DNA of 64,000 bases from Micromonospora sp. WMMD1082. Lineage in GTDB: Bacteria > Actinomycetota > Actinomycetes > Mycobacteriales > Micromonosporaceae. Shown piece after piece: positions 48,568 through 57,743 of the stretch. Each line of letters begins with the position of its first letter. Position 1 is the first letter of the stretch. Location: NCBI RefSeq assembly GCF_029626175.1, contig NZ_JARUBM010000002.1, positions 3,427,001 to 3,491,000 on the forward strand, written 5' to 3'. The position numbers and the translations under genes are program-made. The notes under the pieces are model-generated. The model saw only the letters and a program-made list of their open reading frames with translations. It was not told the origin of the DNA and did not search any database.

Positions 48568-48936
48568 CTAGCTGTCGCGGTGGTAGGCCATCTTCGTCAG
48601 GATCTCCCAGACGACCTCGGCGCCCACGGCGTCGAGGTGAGCGCGCCGCCGCCGGTATAGCAGCCACTCCACCGCCACGAGCAGCAGATAGATGACGGCG
48701 ACGGCAGCCCAGGCCGCGTTGAGGATCCAGACGAGCGTCATCATGGTCGACGCCGAGTCGCCGATGACGGCGTCGAGGACCGTCAGGATGCCGGCGTTCG
48801 CGACGGCCGCGGCCAGGGCGACGACGCCATACACCGTCCTGTCGACGAGTCGTCGACGGATGTGCGCGGTGTGGTCGGGGTGGTAGACCCGGGGCGCTAT
48901 GCCCGCCAGTGCCTCACCGCAGCCGCACCACACCAT
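48568..48936 (-). CDS. Small three-segment membrane protein
   Basis: The 122-residue protein has hydrophobic helices near 36-55, 65-85 and 88-108, a cytoplasmic R-R-R-R-A-H patch, and a Cys-bearing N-terminus. ATG at 48936 is chosen; an in-frame 48993 start would overlap the iteron cluster. Family unknown to me. It is element-borne and divergent from the sigma-like gene. Confidence 0.6.
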   Translation of the reverse strand: MVWCGCGEALAGIAPRVYHPDHTAHIRRRLVDRTVYGVVALAAAVANAGILTVLDAVIGDSASTMMTLVWILNAAWAAVAVIYLLLVAVEWLLYRRRRAHLDAVGAEVVWEILTKMAYHRDS

Positions 48937-48960
48937 CGCCGAGATCCCGCGACCTCGGCA

Positions 48961-49103
48961 CCCAACAGCGCCCAACAACACGTTGACGTGCACTGTTGGG
49001 TGCCTGCCGCTCGAACCTGGCTGGCCGGGGTTGTTGGGTGTGCGCGGCGGTGACCTGCGCTAACGCGACGTTCCTGCCGACCATGCGGTACGGGTCTGTT
49101 GGG
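48961..49103. repeat. CCCAACA iteron cluster 2
   Basis: CCCAACA sits at 48961 and 48971 (10 bp apart), and TGTTGGG at 48994, 49032 and 49097. This cluster occupies the divergent promoter region between the membrane protein and the sigma-like gene, suggesting a regulator binding there. Confidence 0.65.
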
Positions 49104-49169
49104 TGGACGTGCGCGGATAGGGGTCTCGCGCCGCAGTAGCGCGGCGCCCGATCCCCGCGCGAGGTTCCC

Positions 49170-50078
49170 ATGTCTGCATCTTCTTGGCCGTCGTCCCCGC
49201 TGGACGCGGCCGAACGTGCTTTCGATCTTCTCGTTCAGCCGCCGAGCCATGTCGGTTTCGACGGACGCGGCGTTGACGGTCTGCCCGACGCGATCGTGCC
49301 GCTGGACGTGCTGCGTGCCCTGTTGCTGTCTTCCACGACGTCGGTGGAGGTTCGCGACGCGGTGTGGCGGGAGTTGGTCGTGCGTGCCCGCCGCGACGGG
49401 CCCGCGTGGGTGGTCGCCGCGGTGGGGATGGCGATGCCCCGCCTGCGTCGGGTCGCCGGCATGCTCACGGCCGGGTGGCGTGGTGACACCGACGATCTGG
49501 ACGCCGAGTTGCTCGTCGGGTTCGTCGCCCGGCTCACGACGATCGACCTGGACGTGCCGCGTGTCTGCGGCCGGCTGGTCGACGCCGGCCTGCGGGCCGC
49601 CCGCAAAGCCCGCGACGCCGACTCCGACGCCCAGATCATTCACACCGACGCGACCGGGCCGATCGCCCCGGTCCAGCCGTGGGATCACCCCGATCTGGTG
49701 CTCGCGCGGGCGGTCGCTGCCGGCGTCGTCGACGCCGACGAGGCCAACCTGATCGCGGCGACCCGGATGGACACCACCACCGTGGCGCAGGCCGCCAAGA
49801 AGCTCGGGATCGCGCCGAGCACGGCCAGCGCCTGGCGGGCGAAGGCGGAGCGGCGTCTGGCGGAGGCGATCGCGGCCGGGGAACTCGCCTTCATCCCGCT
49901 GCGGCCACGGCCCGCCCACGATCGCGTGTCCCGCGGTCGGGCTGTTGGGCGGCTGTTGGGTGCCGACCGCGGCGCGGGCGCGTTGTTGGCCACCCAACAG
50001 CGGGCCTTTGGGGGCAAGACATCGGACCGAGAAGCGGCCGGTGTCGGCGCCCCCGGGATCGGGGCGGTGCCGGCCTGA
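49170..50078 (+). CDS. Sigma-like HTH regulatory protein of the element
   Basis: The 302-residue protein has a C-terminal sigma-region-4-like HTH (T-T-V-A-Q-A-A-K-K-L-G-I-A-P-S-T-A-S-A-W, about 210-240). The N-terminal 190 residues are helical and resemble no sigma region 2 that I can see. Similar proteins are found in actinobacterial conjugative elements ahead of T4SS genes. Two TGTTGGG motifs lie within its coding end (49943 and 49954) and one CCCAACA at 49993. It is a candidate activator or repressor of the transfer operon starting at 50204. Confidence 0.7.
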   Translation: MSASSWPSSPLDAAERAFDLLVQPPSHVGFDGRGVDGLPDAIVPLDVLRALLLSSTTSVEVRDAVWRELVVRARRDGPAWVVAAVGMAMPRLRRVAGMLTAGWRGDTDDLDAELLVGFVARLTTIDLDVPRVCGRLVDAGLRAARKARDADSDAQIIHTDATGPIAPVQPWDHPDLVLARAVAAGVVDADEANLIAATRMDTTTVAQAAKKLGIAPSTASAWRAKAERRLAEAIAAGELAFIPLRPRPAHDRVSRGRAVGRLLGADRGAGALLATQQRAFGGKTSDREAAGVGAPGIGAVPA

Positions 50079-50203
50079 GTGGCCGCGTTCGCACCGATCC
50101 ACGAACGGCTGAAAGGAGCGTTGCTCCCACGGCCCGCCCCGGTTCCCGGTGGCGCACCTCAATCCCTATCGAGCCCCGGGTTCCGGGGTGGGAGGTGCCC
50201 ACC

Positions 50204-50542
50204 ATGTTCCGCCGCACCATTATCCGCGTCGTCATCGTGGCCGTTGCCACGGTGGCGGTGCTCGCCGGGGCGAGTCCCGCATTTGCGGCCGAGCCGCCGA
50301 CCCCGGCGCCCTACCCTCTGCCCACGATCATCACCAACATCACGAATTGGATCACTGGCCTGCTGGTGGGGGTAGCGACGCTGTTCCTCACCATCGGAGG
50401 GATCCGTTATCTCGCCGCAGGCGGCGATCCTACCGAAGTGGAGAAGGCCAAGTCCGCACTCAAATCCGCGGTCCTCGGTTACGCCCTCGCCGTGCTGGCG
50501 CCGATCTTACTCGGAATCGTCCGGAGCTGGATTGGAGGCTGA
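50204..50542 (+). CDS. T4SS pilin, VirB2/TrbC-like
   Basis: The 112-residue protein has a signal peptide (1-28, ending A-F-A-A) and two hydrophobic segments (about 43-65 and 87-108) joined by a charged loop G-G-D-P-T-E-V-E-K-A-K, the pattern of T4SS pilins of Gram-positive elements. ATG at 50204 follows GGGAGG. It is the first gene of the transfer operon. Confidence 0.85.
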   Translation: MFRRTIIRVVIVAVATVAVLAGASPAFAAEPPTPAPYPLPTIITNITNWITGLLVGVATLFLTIGGIRYLAAGGDPTEVEKAKSALKSAVLGYALAVLAPILLGIVRSWIGG

Positions 50543-50543
50543 C

Positions 50544-51806
50544 GTGTACGGCTGGATCGTCGACCACACCATCAGCGGCGTCCTTAAATGGTTCGCCAAA
50601 ACGGTTGTGGGGGTGCTGGAAGTTTTGTGGGAGCTGTTGTCGGCGACGGTGTTCGTCAGCCCGGATGTTACACAGCTGCCACAGGTCACCGCGTTCGCCA
50701 GCACGTCGCTGGGCATTGTTAATTCCTGCTATGTGCTGGCGTTCCTGTGGATGGCGGTCCTGGTGGTGGGTCGTGACACCATCCAGGCGCAGTACGGGCC
50801 GGGTGAGTTGATTCCCCGTCTGATCATCGGGCTGATCGGCGCCAACTTCGCCGTCCCTCTGTGTTCGACGGTCATCGCGCTGGCGAACGCGTTAACGGCC
50901 GCGATAACCAGTCAGGACATCACCGCACCCGGCTCGATGCAGCAGCTGCATGCCGCCACGGTCACCGCGGTCGAAGGTCAGACCGGGGCGAACGCCGCCA
51001 GCTTCCTGCTGCTGCTCATTGCCCTGCTGATCGCGGTGCTCGCCAACATCCTCATCGTGCAGTGGATCATCCGGTTGGGAGTGCTGGTGGTGGCGGTCGG
51101 TTTGTCGCCCATCGCCCTGGCGCTGCACGGCACGCCGCAGACAGAGGCAGCGGCGAAGCTGTGGTGGCGACTGCTCCTGGGCACGCTCGGCACGGTGGTC
51201 ATCCAGGCGGTCGCCCTGCACACGACCTTGACCATCTTCCTCAACCCGGACAACAACCTCCCGGTCTTGGGACTGCCGGTTCACGGCGGTGATCCCGGCG
51301 CGGTGATGAACCTGCTCATCGTCGTGTGCCTGCTGTGGGGCGTCGTCAAGATCCCCGGCCTGATGAGCCGATACATCACCCAAACCAGGCCCAACCCCCT
51401 CGGGATGATCCTGCGGGTCGTGCTGATCCAACAGATCACCCAAGGGCTCAGTCGCGGGCTGGGCCGTGGCCGCCACACCGGCCGCGCCGCCGCCAGACGC
51501 CGAAGTCGGCCAGACGCGGGCGGCACCACCGTCGACCCGCCCTGGCCGGTGAGATCAGGTGGCCCCAGTTCCCATGCCGTATCGCCGCCTGCGATATCGC
51601 GCACCGCTCGGCTCGCTGGCGCCACGCCCCGGCCTCGTGGCGCGGTGACCCGGCCAGCGGGGGCAGGCCGCGGCCGGGCCGGCGTGACGTTCCCGTCCGG
51701 CCGACCGGCACGGCCATACACCAGAGACGAAATCGCCGCAGGCGTCGACCTCTACACCCGCGCCGTGAAATCCCGCTCTGGCACCTCCTCACGAGAGGCA
51801 CCCTGA
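50544..51806 (+). CDS. VirB6/TrbL-like membrane channel protein with basic tail
   Basis: The 420-residue protein has about six membrane segments (to about 300), including L-W-M-A-V-L-V-V and V-Q-W-I-I-R-L-G-V-L-V-V-A. A long Arg/Pro-rich cytoplasmic tail ends in G-V-D-L-Y-T-R-A-V-K. GTG at 50544 is set by GGAGG at 50534-50538, one base past the pilin stop. The tail motif recurs in the next small gene. It forms the inner-membrane channel of the transfer machine. Confidence 0.82.
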   Translation: MYGWIVDHTISGVLKWFAKTVVGVLEVLWELLSATVFVSPDVTQLPQVTAFASTSLGIVNSCYVLAFLWMAVLVVGRDTIQAQYGPGELIPRLIIGLIGANFAVPLCSTVIALANALTAAITSQDITAPGSMQQLHAATVTAVEGQTGANAASFLLLLIALLIAVLANILIVQWIIRLGVLVVAVGLSPIALALHGTPQTEAAAKLWWRLLLGTLGTVVIQAVALHTTLTIFLNPDNNLPVLGLPVHGGDPGAVMNLLIVVCLLWGVVKIPGLMSRYITQTRPNPLGMILRVVLIQQITQGLSRGLGRGRHTGRAAARRRSRPDAGGTTVDPPWPVRSGGPSSHAVSPPAISRTARLAGATPRPRGAVTRPAGAGRGRAGVTFPSGRPARPYTRDEIAAGVDLYTRAVKSRSGTSSREAP

Positions 51807-52027
51807 TGAGAACCCACCAACCACCTTCACCTGCGCACGAGAAGACGACCACGCTTTCCGATGGTCCGGACGAGGCCCCCGACATCATCGCCGTCGCCTG
51901 GCCCACCGGCCGGCCCATCCGCTCCTACACCATCGAGGAACTCGCCGAAGGCGTGGACCTCTACACCCGCGCCATGAAGACCGGCGTCACTCGCGCAGTG
52001 GGGCAGGAGGCTCGCGATGCGCGATAG
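51806..52027 (+). CDS. Small protein sharing the VirB6-like tail motif
   Basis: The 73-residue protein has a disordered N-terminal half and then P-T-G-R-P-I-R-S-Y-T-I-E-E-L-A-E-G-V-D-L, matching the last ~30 residues of the preceding protein (G-R-P-A-R-P-Y-T-R-D-E-I-A-A-G-V-D-L). ATG at 51806 overlaps the upstream stop (TGATG), and its end overlaps the PrgI gene by 11 bp. It may be a duplicated docking module. Confidence 0.75.
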   Translation: MRTHQPPSPAHEKTTTLSDGPDEAPDIIAVAWPTGRPIRSYTIEELAEGVDLYTRAMKTGVTRAVGQEARDAR

Positions 52028-52958
52028 CGACGACGCGCCCCCGCGCGCCCGAATTCCCGCCGACATCGACACCCCCGACAAGATCGTCTACGGGTTGACG
52101 GCGCGGCAGTTGGCGATCCTGGTCGTGGCCGGTGTAATCGGCTACGGCATCATCCGGGCGGCCGGCACGCTGCTGTCGCAGCCGGTCCTGTTCGCCGTCC
52201 TCACCCCCCTGGCAGGGGCGGCGGTCGTGCTGGCGCTGGGCCGCCGCGACGGCCTGCCGATGGACGCCTGGCTGCTGGCCGCGATACGGCACACCCGCGA
52301 CCCGAAGCGGCTCGCGCCGGCCCCGTCCGCCCGTCCCTCCGCGGTGCCGGGCTGGGCGCCGGACACCGACGCACCAGCGGCGGTGCCGCTGCTGCGGCTG
52401 CCGGCCACGGCGATCAGCGACGCCGGTGTCATCGACACCGGGCCGCAGGCCGTCGCCCTGGTCGCCTGCACCACCGTCAACATCGGGCTGCGGACCGGCG
52501 ACGAGCAGAACGCCCTGATCAGTGCGTACGGGCGTTGGCTCAACAGCCTGTCGTCGCCGGTGCAGATCGTCATCTCCGCCCAGCGGGTGGACCTGTCCAG
52601 CCACGCCCAACGCATCGCCGATACCGCCGACACCCTGGCCAACCCGGCGCTGGCCGAAGCCGCTGTGGACTACGCGGAGTTCCTCGACGATCTCGCCGCA
52701 CGACGTGACCCACTGTGGCGCACGGTCACGATCGCGGTCACCGCCCGAGGCGAGAAAGGCCGTGACACCGAGGTGCTGCGCCGGGCCGAGCACGCCGCCT
52801 CCGCCCTGTCCGCGCTCGGCGCGCAGACCGCCGTGCTCGACGGCGCCCGCGCCACCGCCGTGCTGACCTGCGCGGTCGACCCCTACACACCCACCGACGT
52901 CACCTGGCCCCGCGCCAGGCCCGACGCCGTCATCACCGGACCAGGAGACCCGGCATGA
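52017..52958 (+). CDS. PrgI-family / VirB3-like T4SS protein
   Basis: The 313-residue protein begins R-I-P-A-D-I-D-T-P-D-K-I-V-Y-G-L-T-A-R-Q-L, the PrgI signature, followed by two membrane helices (about 30-72) and a soluble domain (130-310) resembling the N-terminal part of VirB4. It stabilises VirB4 at the membrane in Gram-positive T4SSs. The stop overlaps virB4 by ATGA. Confidence 0.85.
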   Translation: MRDSDDAPPRARIPADIDTPDKIVYGLTARQLAILVVAGVIGYGIIRAAGTLLSQPVLFAVLTPLAGAAVVLALGRRDGLPMDAWLLAAIRHTRDPKRLAPAPSARPSAVPGWAPDTDAPAAVPLLRLPATAISDAGVIDTGPQAVALVACTTVNIGLRTGDEQNALISAYGRWLNSLSSPVQIVISAQRVDLSSHAQRIADTADTLANPALAEAAVDYAEFLDDLAARRDPLWRTVTIAVTARGEKGRDTEVLRRAEHAASALSALGAQTAVLDGARATAVLTCAVDPYTPTDVTWPRARPDAVITGPGDPA

Positions 52959-54739
52959 CGCTAATGATGAGAAGGCGATCCGCCAGCGCCACCCCCGCGA
53001 GCCCGGCCGACACGGCCGGGCTCGCGTCGGTTCTGGGACCGGACGCGGTCGAGAACACCCCCCGATACATTGCGGTCGGCGACGGATACGCCGCCACGTT
53101 GATCGTCACCGGCTACCCGGCCGAGGTCGGTGGCGCCTGGCTGGATCCGCTGCTGGCGTGGCCGGGCCGCCTCGACGTCGTCGTCTACATCGACCCCCTC
53201 GCCCCGCAGGTGGCCGCCGCGCGGCTGCGACGGCAGCGGGCGCGGTTGGAGTCCAACCGGCGCGACGACGCCGAGAAGGGCCGCCTCGCCGATCCGATCA
53301 CCGAGGCGGCCACGGAGGACGCGGCCGAGTTGGCCGACCGGATCGCCCGCGGCCAGTCGAGGCTGTTCCGCGTCGGCCTGTACCTGTGCGTGCACGCCCC
53401 GAGTCGGGACGAGTTGGACGAGGCGGTCGCGCACGTGCGGGCCACCGCGGCGTCGGTACTGCTGGACACGCAGCCGGCGACCTGGCGGCAACTGCAGGGC
53501 TGGCTGACCAGCCTGCCGCTGGCCACCGACACCCTCGGCATGCGGCGGGTAATGGACACCGACGCCATCGCGACCGCCTTTCCGCTGGCGTCGGCGGACC
53601 TGCCCGCACCACTACCCGGGGAATCCGGGCCGGCCGGGGGCATGTTGTACGGGCTCAACCCCGACTCCAACGGCGTCGTGTGGTGGGACCGCTGGAGCCA
53701 ACACAACGCCAACAGCGTCGTGCTCGCCCGGTCCGGGGCCGGCAAGTCCTACTTCGTCAAGCTCGAAGTGCTGCGGTCGCTGGCCGACGGCGTGTGCTGC
53801 GCAGTCATCGACCCGGACAACGAATACATCCGGCTCACCGAGGCGGTCGGCGGGGTCACCATCGCCCTGGGCGCCGGCGGGGTACGCCTCAACCCACTCG
53901 ACATCCCACCCGCCGACCGCCGCCCACAGGCCCGCACCTACGGGGCGCTGTTCCTACACACCCTGATCGCGGTGCTACTCGGGCAGCAGCCACCGCCGTC
54001 GGAGCGGGCCGCGCTCGACAAGGCGATCAACACCGCGTACGACGCCGCCGGAATCACCAACGACCCGGCCACCTGGCGCCGGCAGGCGCCGCTGCTGCGC
54101 GACGTGGCCGCGGCCCTGGTCGACCAGGGCACCGAGGCGGCGGAAACCCTCGCCGCCCGGCTCACCCCATGGACCACGGGGTCGTTCAAGGAGATGTTCG
54201 ACGGCCCGACCACCAGCGTGCCGTCCGGGCAGCTGATCACCTGGTCCACCCGGCACCTCGCCGACGAACTGCGCGCTCCCGGCATGCTGCTCGCGCTCGA
54301 CGCGATCTGGCGCGACGTCGACGCCCCCGCCGTGTGGTCGGCGAACCCGCCCCGCCGGCTCGTCTTCGTCGACGAGGCCTGGACTCTGCTTCGGGACGGG
54401 GAGGGTGCGAAGTTCCTGTCCCGGCTGGCCAAAAGCGCCCGGAAACGCCGGGCGGGGTTGGCCGTCATCACCCAGGACGTGGGTGACCTGCTCGGCTCCG
54501 ACCTCGGCCAGGTGGTGATCGCCAACGCGGCCACCCAGATCCTGCTGCGGCAGGCCTCGGCCGATGTCGTCGCTGACGTGTTCGGGTTGACCGCCGGCGA
54601 GGCGCGGCTGCTGCTCGGCGCCCGACGCGGTGAAGGACTCCTGCTGTCGGGTACGCACCGGGTCAGCTTCCAGGCGGTGGCGTCCCGGAAAGAGCACCGT
54701 CTCTGCATCGGTGATCTGGAGCTCACCGACGACGACTGA
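52955..54739 (+). CDS. VirB4-family transfer ATPase
   Basis: The 594-residue protein has Walker A A-R-S-G-A-G-K264-S, Walker B R-L-V-F-V-D-E-A-W and the Q-D-V-G motif, typical of VirB4/TraE ATPases that drive T4SS assembly and substrate transfer. ATG at 52955 overlaps the upstream stop (ATGA). The N-terminal part is short because some of the usual VirB4 N-domain is in the PrgI-type gene upstream. Confidence 0.92.
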   Translation: MTLMMRRRSASATPASPADTAGLASVLGPDAVENTPRYIAVGDGYAATLIVTGYPAEVGGAWLDPLLAWPGRLDVVVYIDPLAPQVAAARLRRQRARLESNRRDDAEKGRLADPITEAATEDAAELADRIARGQSRLFRVGLYLCVHAPSRDELDEAVAHVRATAASVLLDTQPATWRQLQGWLTSLPLATDTLGMRRVMDTDAIATAFPLASADLPAPLPGESGPAGGMLYGLNPDSNGVVWWDRWSQHNANSVVLARSGAGKSYFVKLEVLRSLADGVCCAVIDPDNEYIRLTEAVGGVTIALGAGGVRLNPLDIPPADRRPQARTYGALFLHTLIAVLLGQQPPPSERAALDKAINTAYDAAGITNDPATWRRQAPLLRDVAAALVDQGTEAAETLAARLTPWTTGSFKEMFDGPTTSVPSGQLITWSTRHLADELRAPGMLLALDAIWRDVDAPAVWSANPPRRLVFVDEAWTLLRDGEGAKFLSRLAKSARKRRAGLAVITQDVGDLLGSDLGQVVIANAATQILLRQASADVVADVFGLTAGEARLLLGARRGEGLLLSGTHRVSFQAVASRKEHRLCIGDLELTDDD

Positions 54740-54802
54740 CACACCGGCCAACATCCAGATTCTTCATCAGCCATCCCCTTTTCGTTTCAGGGAGGCAATC
54801 CC

Positions 54803-57358
54803 ATGAACCCGCCAACCATCCCTTTCTCGTCGCCTTTCGCGGTCACGCCGCCGCCGTCGCCGGTGCCGCCGGACCTGCCGGCCCCGTCGCAGTGGCTCCT
54901 CGACACCGCCAGCGCGGTCGTGGCCTGGTGCGCGCCGCGGCCATGGCTGTTGGGCGTCGCCGCCGTTGCCCTGGCTGTCGCTGTCGCGGCTCGGGTGGCC
55001 CACGCACGGTGGCGGCAGCAGATGATGACCCGTCACGCCACGTGCCTGGTCATCACCCCGCCGCCGGAGGTCGACCCGTCCGGCACCGCCGCGTTCTGGG
55101 CGACGATGGCCGAGATCCTGCACGCCGGATGGCGTCGCCGGCTGCGCGACGGCCGCGCTCACATCACCGTCGAGTACCGGTGGACCGGACGGGAACTGTC
55201 CATCATGGTGTGGGTGCCCGGCACCCTGCAGACCGGGCCCATCCACGCGGCCGTGCGGGGCGCCTGGCCCGGCGCCGCGTGCACCGTGCTCGACGCGGCC
55301 CCGCCGCTGCCGGGCGGCGCGGTGAGCGTCGGCGGCGCGCTGACGCCGATCCTTCCGCCGTGGTTTCCGCTGGCCACCGACCACGACGCCGACCCGATGC
55401 GGACCCTGATCGCCGCCGCGTCCGGCCTGCACGCGGCCGAATCCGCGTGCGTGCAGGTTCTGGCCCGGCCCGCCACCGCGCGGCAGGTCCGCGGGCTGCG
55501 CCGCGGCGTGCAGGCGCTGCGCACCGGCCGTACGCCGGGCGCCGTGCTCGACCCGGCCACCTGGCTCCGGGCCGCCCTCGACCTGGTGGCGGACCTGTTC
55601 GGCCCCACCCGCCGCACCACCGACCCGCCGGGCCGCACGACGATGCTGCCCGGCGCTGACCCGCAGCGCGACCGCGACGGCCGCGCCGGCATCGACAAAC
55701 TGGCCGGCACCCAGTGGGAGGTGGCAATCCGCTACGCCGTCGCGCACCGCAACCCCCGCGGACGTAGGCCCGAGGACCTGAAGCCTCGGCTGGTCACCCT
55801 CGCCCACGCGATAGCGTCGGCGTTCGGGGCGTGGACCGGCCGCAACCGGCTGCGTCGCCTCCGGCTCACCCAGCCCGCGCGGGTGCTGGCCGCCCGGGTG
55901 CTGCGCCGGGGCTTCCTGCTCAACACCGACGAGCTGGCCAGCATCGCCGCGCTGCCGCAGGACATCGCCGTGCCCGGTCTGGACCGCGCCAGAGCGAAGC
56001 CCATGCCGGCGCCGGTCGCCGTGCCGTTCGGCGGCCGAGGCACCAAGGTCCTCGGCCGGGCGGAGATCGGTGGACACAGCGTCGCGGTGAAGGTGCCCGA
56101 CGCCCGCCAGCACCTGCACGTGCTCGGCTCCACCGGCAGCGGCAAGTCCACGCTGCTGCTGAACATGATCCTGGATGACATCCACGCCCGCCGCGGCACG
56201 ATCGTCATCGACCCCAAAGGCGACCTCATCATCGACCTGCTCGACCGGATCCCGGCGAAGCTGGCCAACCGGCTCGTCCTCATCGACCCCGACCAGCCGG
56301 CCGGCGTCACCCTCAACCCTCTCGAAGGCACCGACCACGACCTGCTCGTCGACAACGTCGTCAGCATCTTCGGCAAGATCTTCGCCAAGCACTGGGGCCC
56401 GCGGATGGACGACGTGCTGCGGGTAGCCTGTTTGACCCTGCTGCGCAAGGCGAACGCGACGCTGACGCTGATCCCGTCGCTGCTGCAAGACCGCAAGTTC
56501 CGGTACAACTTCACCGCCGACCTCGACGATCCCGAGGGCCTGCGGGGGTTCTGGGAGTGGTACGAGTCGGCGCCGGCGCCGCTGCGGTCCCAGGTCATCG
56601 CGCCGCTGCTGTCCCGGCTGCGCTCGGTGCTGCTGCGCGACTTCCCACGCCGCACCTTCGGCGCCCCGGCCAGCTCGTTCGACATGCGCCGGGTCCTCGA
56701 CGGCGGCATCCTGCTCGCCCGGCTCCCCAAAGGGCAGATCGGTGAGGAAACCGCCCGGCTGATGGGCTCGTTCGTCCTCGCCTCGGCCTGGCAGGCCGCC
56801 ACCGGCCGAGTCCGGCTACCCGAGCCGCAACGCCGTGACGCCGTCTGCTACATCGACGAAGCACACAACTTCCTGACCCTGCCCGGCTCGGTGGGCGACA
56901 TGCTCGCCGAAGCCCGCGGCTACCACTTCGGCATGGTCCTCGCGCACCAGAACCTCGCCCAGATGCCCCGCGACACCCAACTCGCGATCAGCGCCAACGC
57001 CCGCAACAAGATCTTCTTCACCTGCGCGCCCGAGGACGCGCACCACCTCGCCCGACACACCCGACCCGAGCTGGACGAGCACGACCTCAGCCACATGGAC
57101 GCCTACCGGGCCGCGTGCCGCCTCGTCGTAGACGGCCGAGAAACCCCGGCGTTCACGCTGCACACCAACCCGCTCCGGCCGCTGGTCGGCGAGGCGACCG
57201 CGGTCCGGCAGGCCGCCGCCGCAGCCGTCGCCGGCAACAGCGGCACGCAGGCGGCGATCGCCCAACTCGCCGGCATCAACACCAACCCAACAGCGCACGG
57301 ACCAGGCCCAACAGCCCCGGCCGAGGACCCAACAGACGACGACAGCACCACTACGTAA
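54803..57358 (+). CDS. VirD4/TraG-like coupling protein
   Basis: The 851-residue coupling ATPase has an N-terminal membrane helix (about 48-65), an all-alpha/beta domain, Walker A L-G-S-T-G-S-G-K448-S-T and Walker B A-V-C-Y-I-D-E-A-H. It feeds the relaxase-DNA complex into the channel. It follows virB4 after 63 bp with GGAGG before ATG. Its last 25 codons contain three CCCAACA motifs exactly 21 bp apart, so the coding end doubles as a DNA site. Confidence 0.9.
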   Translation: MNPPTIPFSSPFAVTPPPSPVPPDLPAPSQWLLDTASAVVAWCAPRPWLLGVAAVALAVAVAARVAHARWRQQMMTRHATCLVITPPPEVDPSGTAAFWATMAEILHAGWRRRLRDGRAHITVEYRWTGRELSIMVWVPGTLQTGPIHAAVRGAWPGAACTVLDAAPPLPGGAVSVGGALTPILPPWFPLATDHDADPMRTLIAAASGLHAAESACVQVLARPATARQVRGLRRGVQALRTGRTPGAVLDPATWLRAALDLVADLFGPTRRTTDPPGRTTMLPGADPQRDRDGRAGIDKLAGTQWEVAIRYAVAHRNPRGRRPEDLKPRLVTLAHAIASAFGAWTGRNRLRRLRLTQPARVLAARVLRRGFLLNTDELASIAALPQDIAVPGLDRARAKPMPAPVAVPFGGRGTKVLGRAEIGGHSVAVKVPDARQHLHVLGSTGSGKSTLLLNMILDDIHARRGTIVIDPKGDLIIDLLDRIPAKLANRLVLIDPDQPAGVTLNPLEGTDHDLLVDNVVSIFGKIFAKHWGPRMDDVLRVACLTLLRKANATLTLIPSLLQDRKFRYNFTADLDDPEGLRGFWEWYESAPAPLRSQVIAPLLSRLRSVLLRDFPRRTFGAPASSFDMRRVLDGGILLARLPKGQIGEETARLMGSFVLASAWQAATGRVRLPEPQRRDAVCYIDEAHNFLTLPGSVGDMLAEARGYHFGMVLAHQNLAQMPRDTQLAISANARNKIFFTCAPEDAHHLARHTRPELDEHDLSHMDAYRAACRLVVDGRETPAFTLHTNPLRPLVGEATAVRQAAAAAVAGNSGTQAAIAQLAGINTNPTAHGPGPTAPAEDPTDDDSTTT

Positions 57359-57365
57359 CCCAACA
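57286..57365 (+). repeat. CCCAACA iteron cluster 3 (phased 21 bp)
   Basis: CCCAACA sits at 57286, 57307 and 57328 (21-bp steps) and at 57359 (31 bp on), all in the same orientation. The first three are inside the coupling-protein gene. A further copy at 57719 lies near the relaxase-like gene start. Confidence 0.7.
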
Positions 57366-57743
57366 GGTACGGCACGTCTCACCTGCCGACTGCGGCTACC
57401 CCGGCAGCGACACCATCGTCCGACAGCGCCAGACGCTGGTCCGCTCGGGCCGACCCCCGTCCACCCCGGCGCCCCTGCCTCGCGCCACCGTCGCCAGACA
57501 CCAGACACCAGCCTCGGCCTGCGTCCGGAGCGTCTCGCCTGCCCCCAGGCGGGGCCGCCACAGCCACTCGTCAACGGGCGTACCCCGGCGCCGGTCATCG
57601 ACCGCACCCGGTGGACGGCCAGCGGCGATCACGTTCGGCCTCAGCACGGCCCTCGGGCCGGACCACGACCCGGCCCGGCGTCGGCGCTGCACGGCCGGCC
57701 CCAGGCCGGGCCTGCCCACCCAACACCCCAGCTAGGAGGCACC
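57359..57743. other. Gene-free stretch, possible oriT/replication region
   Basis: These 385 bp between the coupling-protein gene and the replication-relaxation gene have no credible ORF (frames read through but with poor composition). They are bounded by CCCAACA sites at 57359 and 57719 and end with CTAGGAGG, the ribosome site of the next gene. Their place next to relaxase and coupling genes suggests oriT; no classical nick-site motif was recognised. Confidence 0.4.

Noticed and set aside
48383..49103. Repeated CCCAACA as a CRISPR array
   Set aside because: Units are 7-8 bp without regular 30-40-bp spacers; no cas genes in the window.
57115..57735. ORF bridging the coupling-protein end and the gap
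   Set aside because: Wrong frame for the coupling protein; Arg/Pro-rich without ribosome site.
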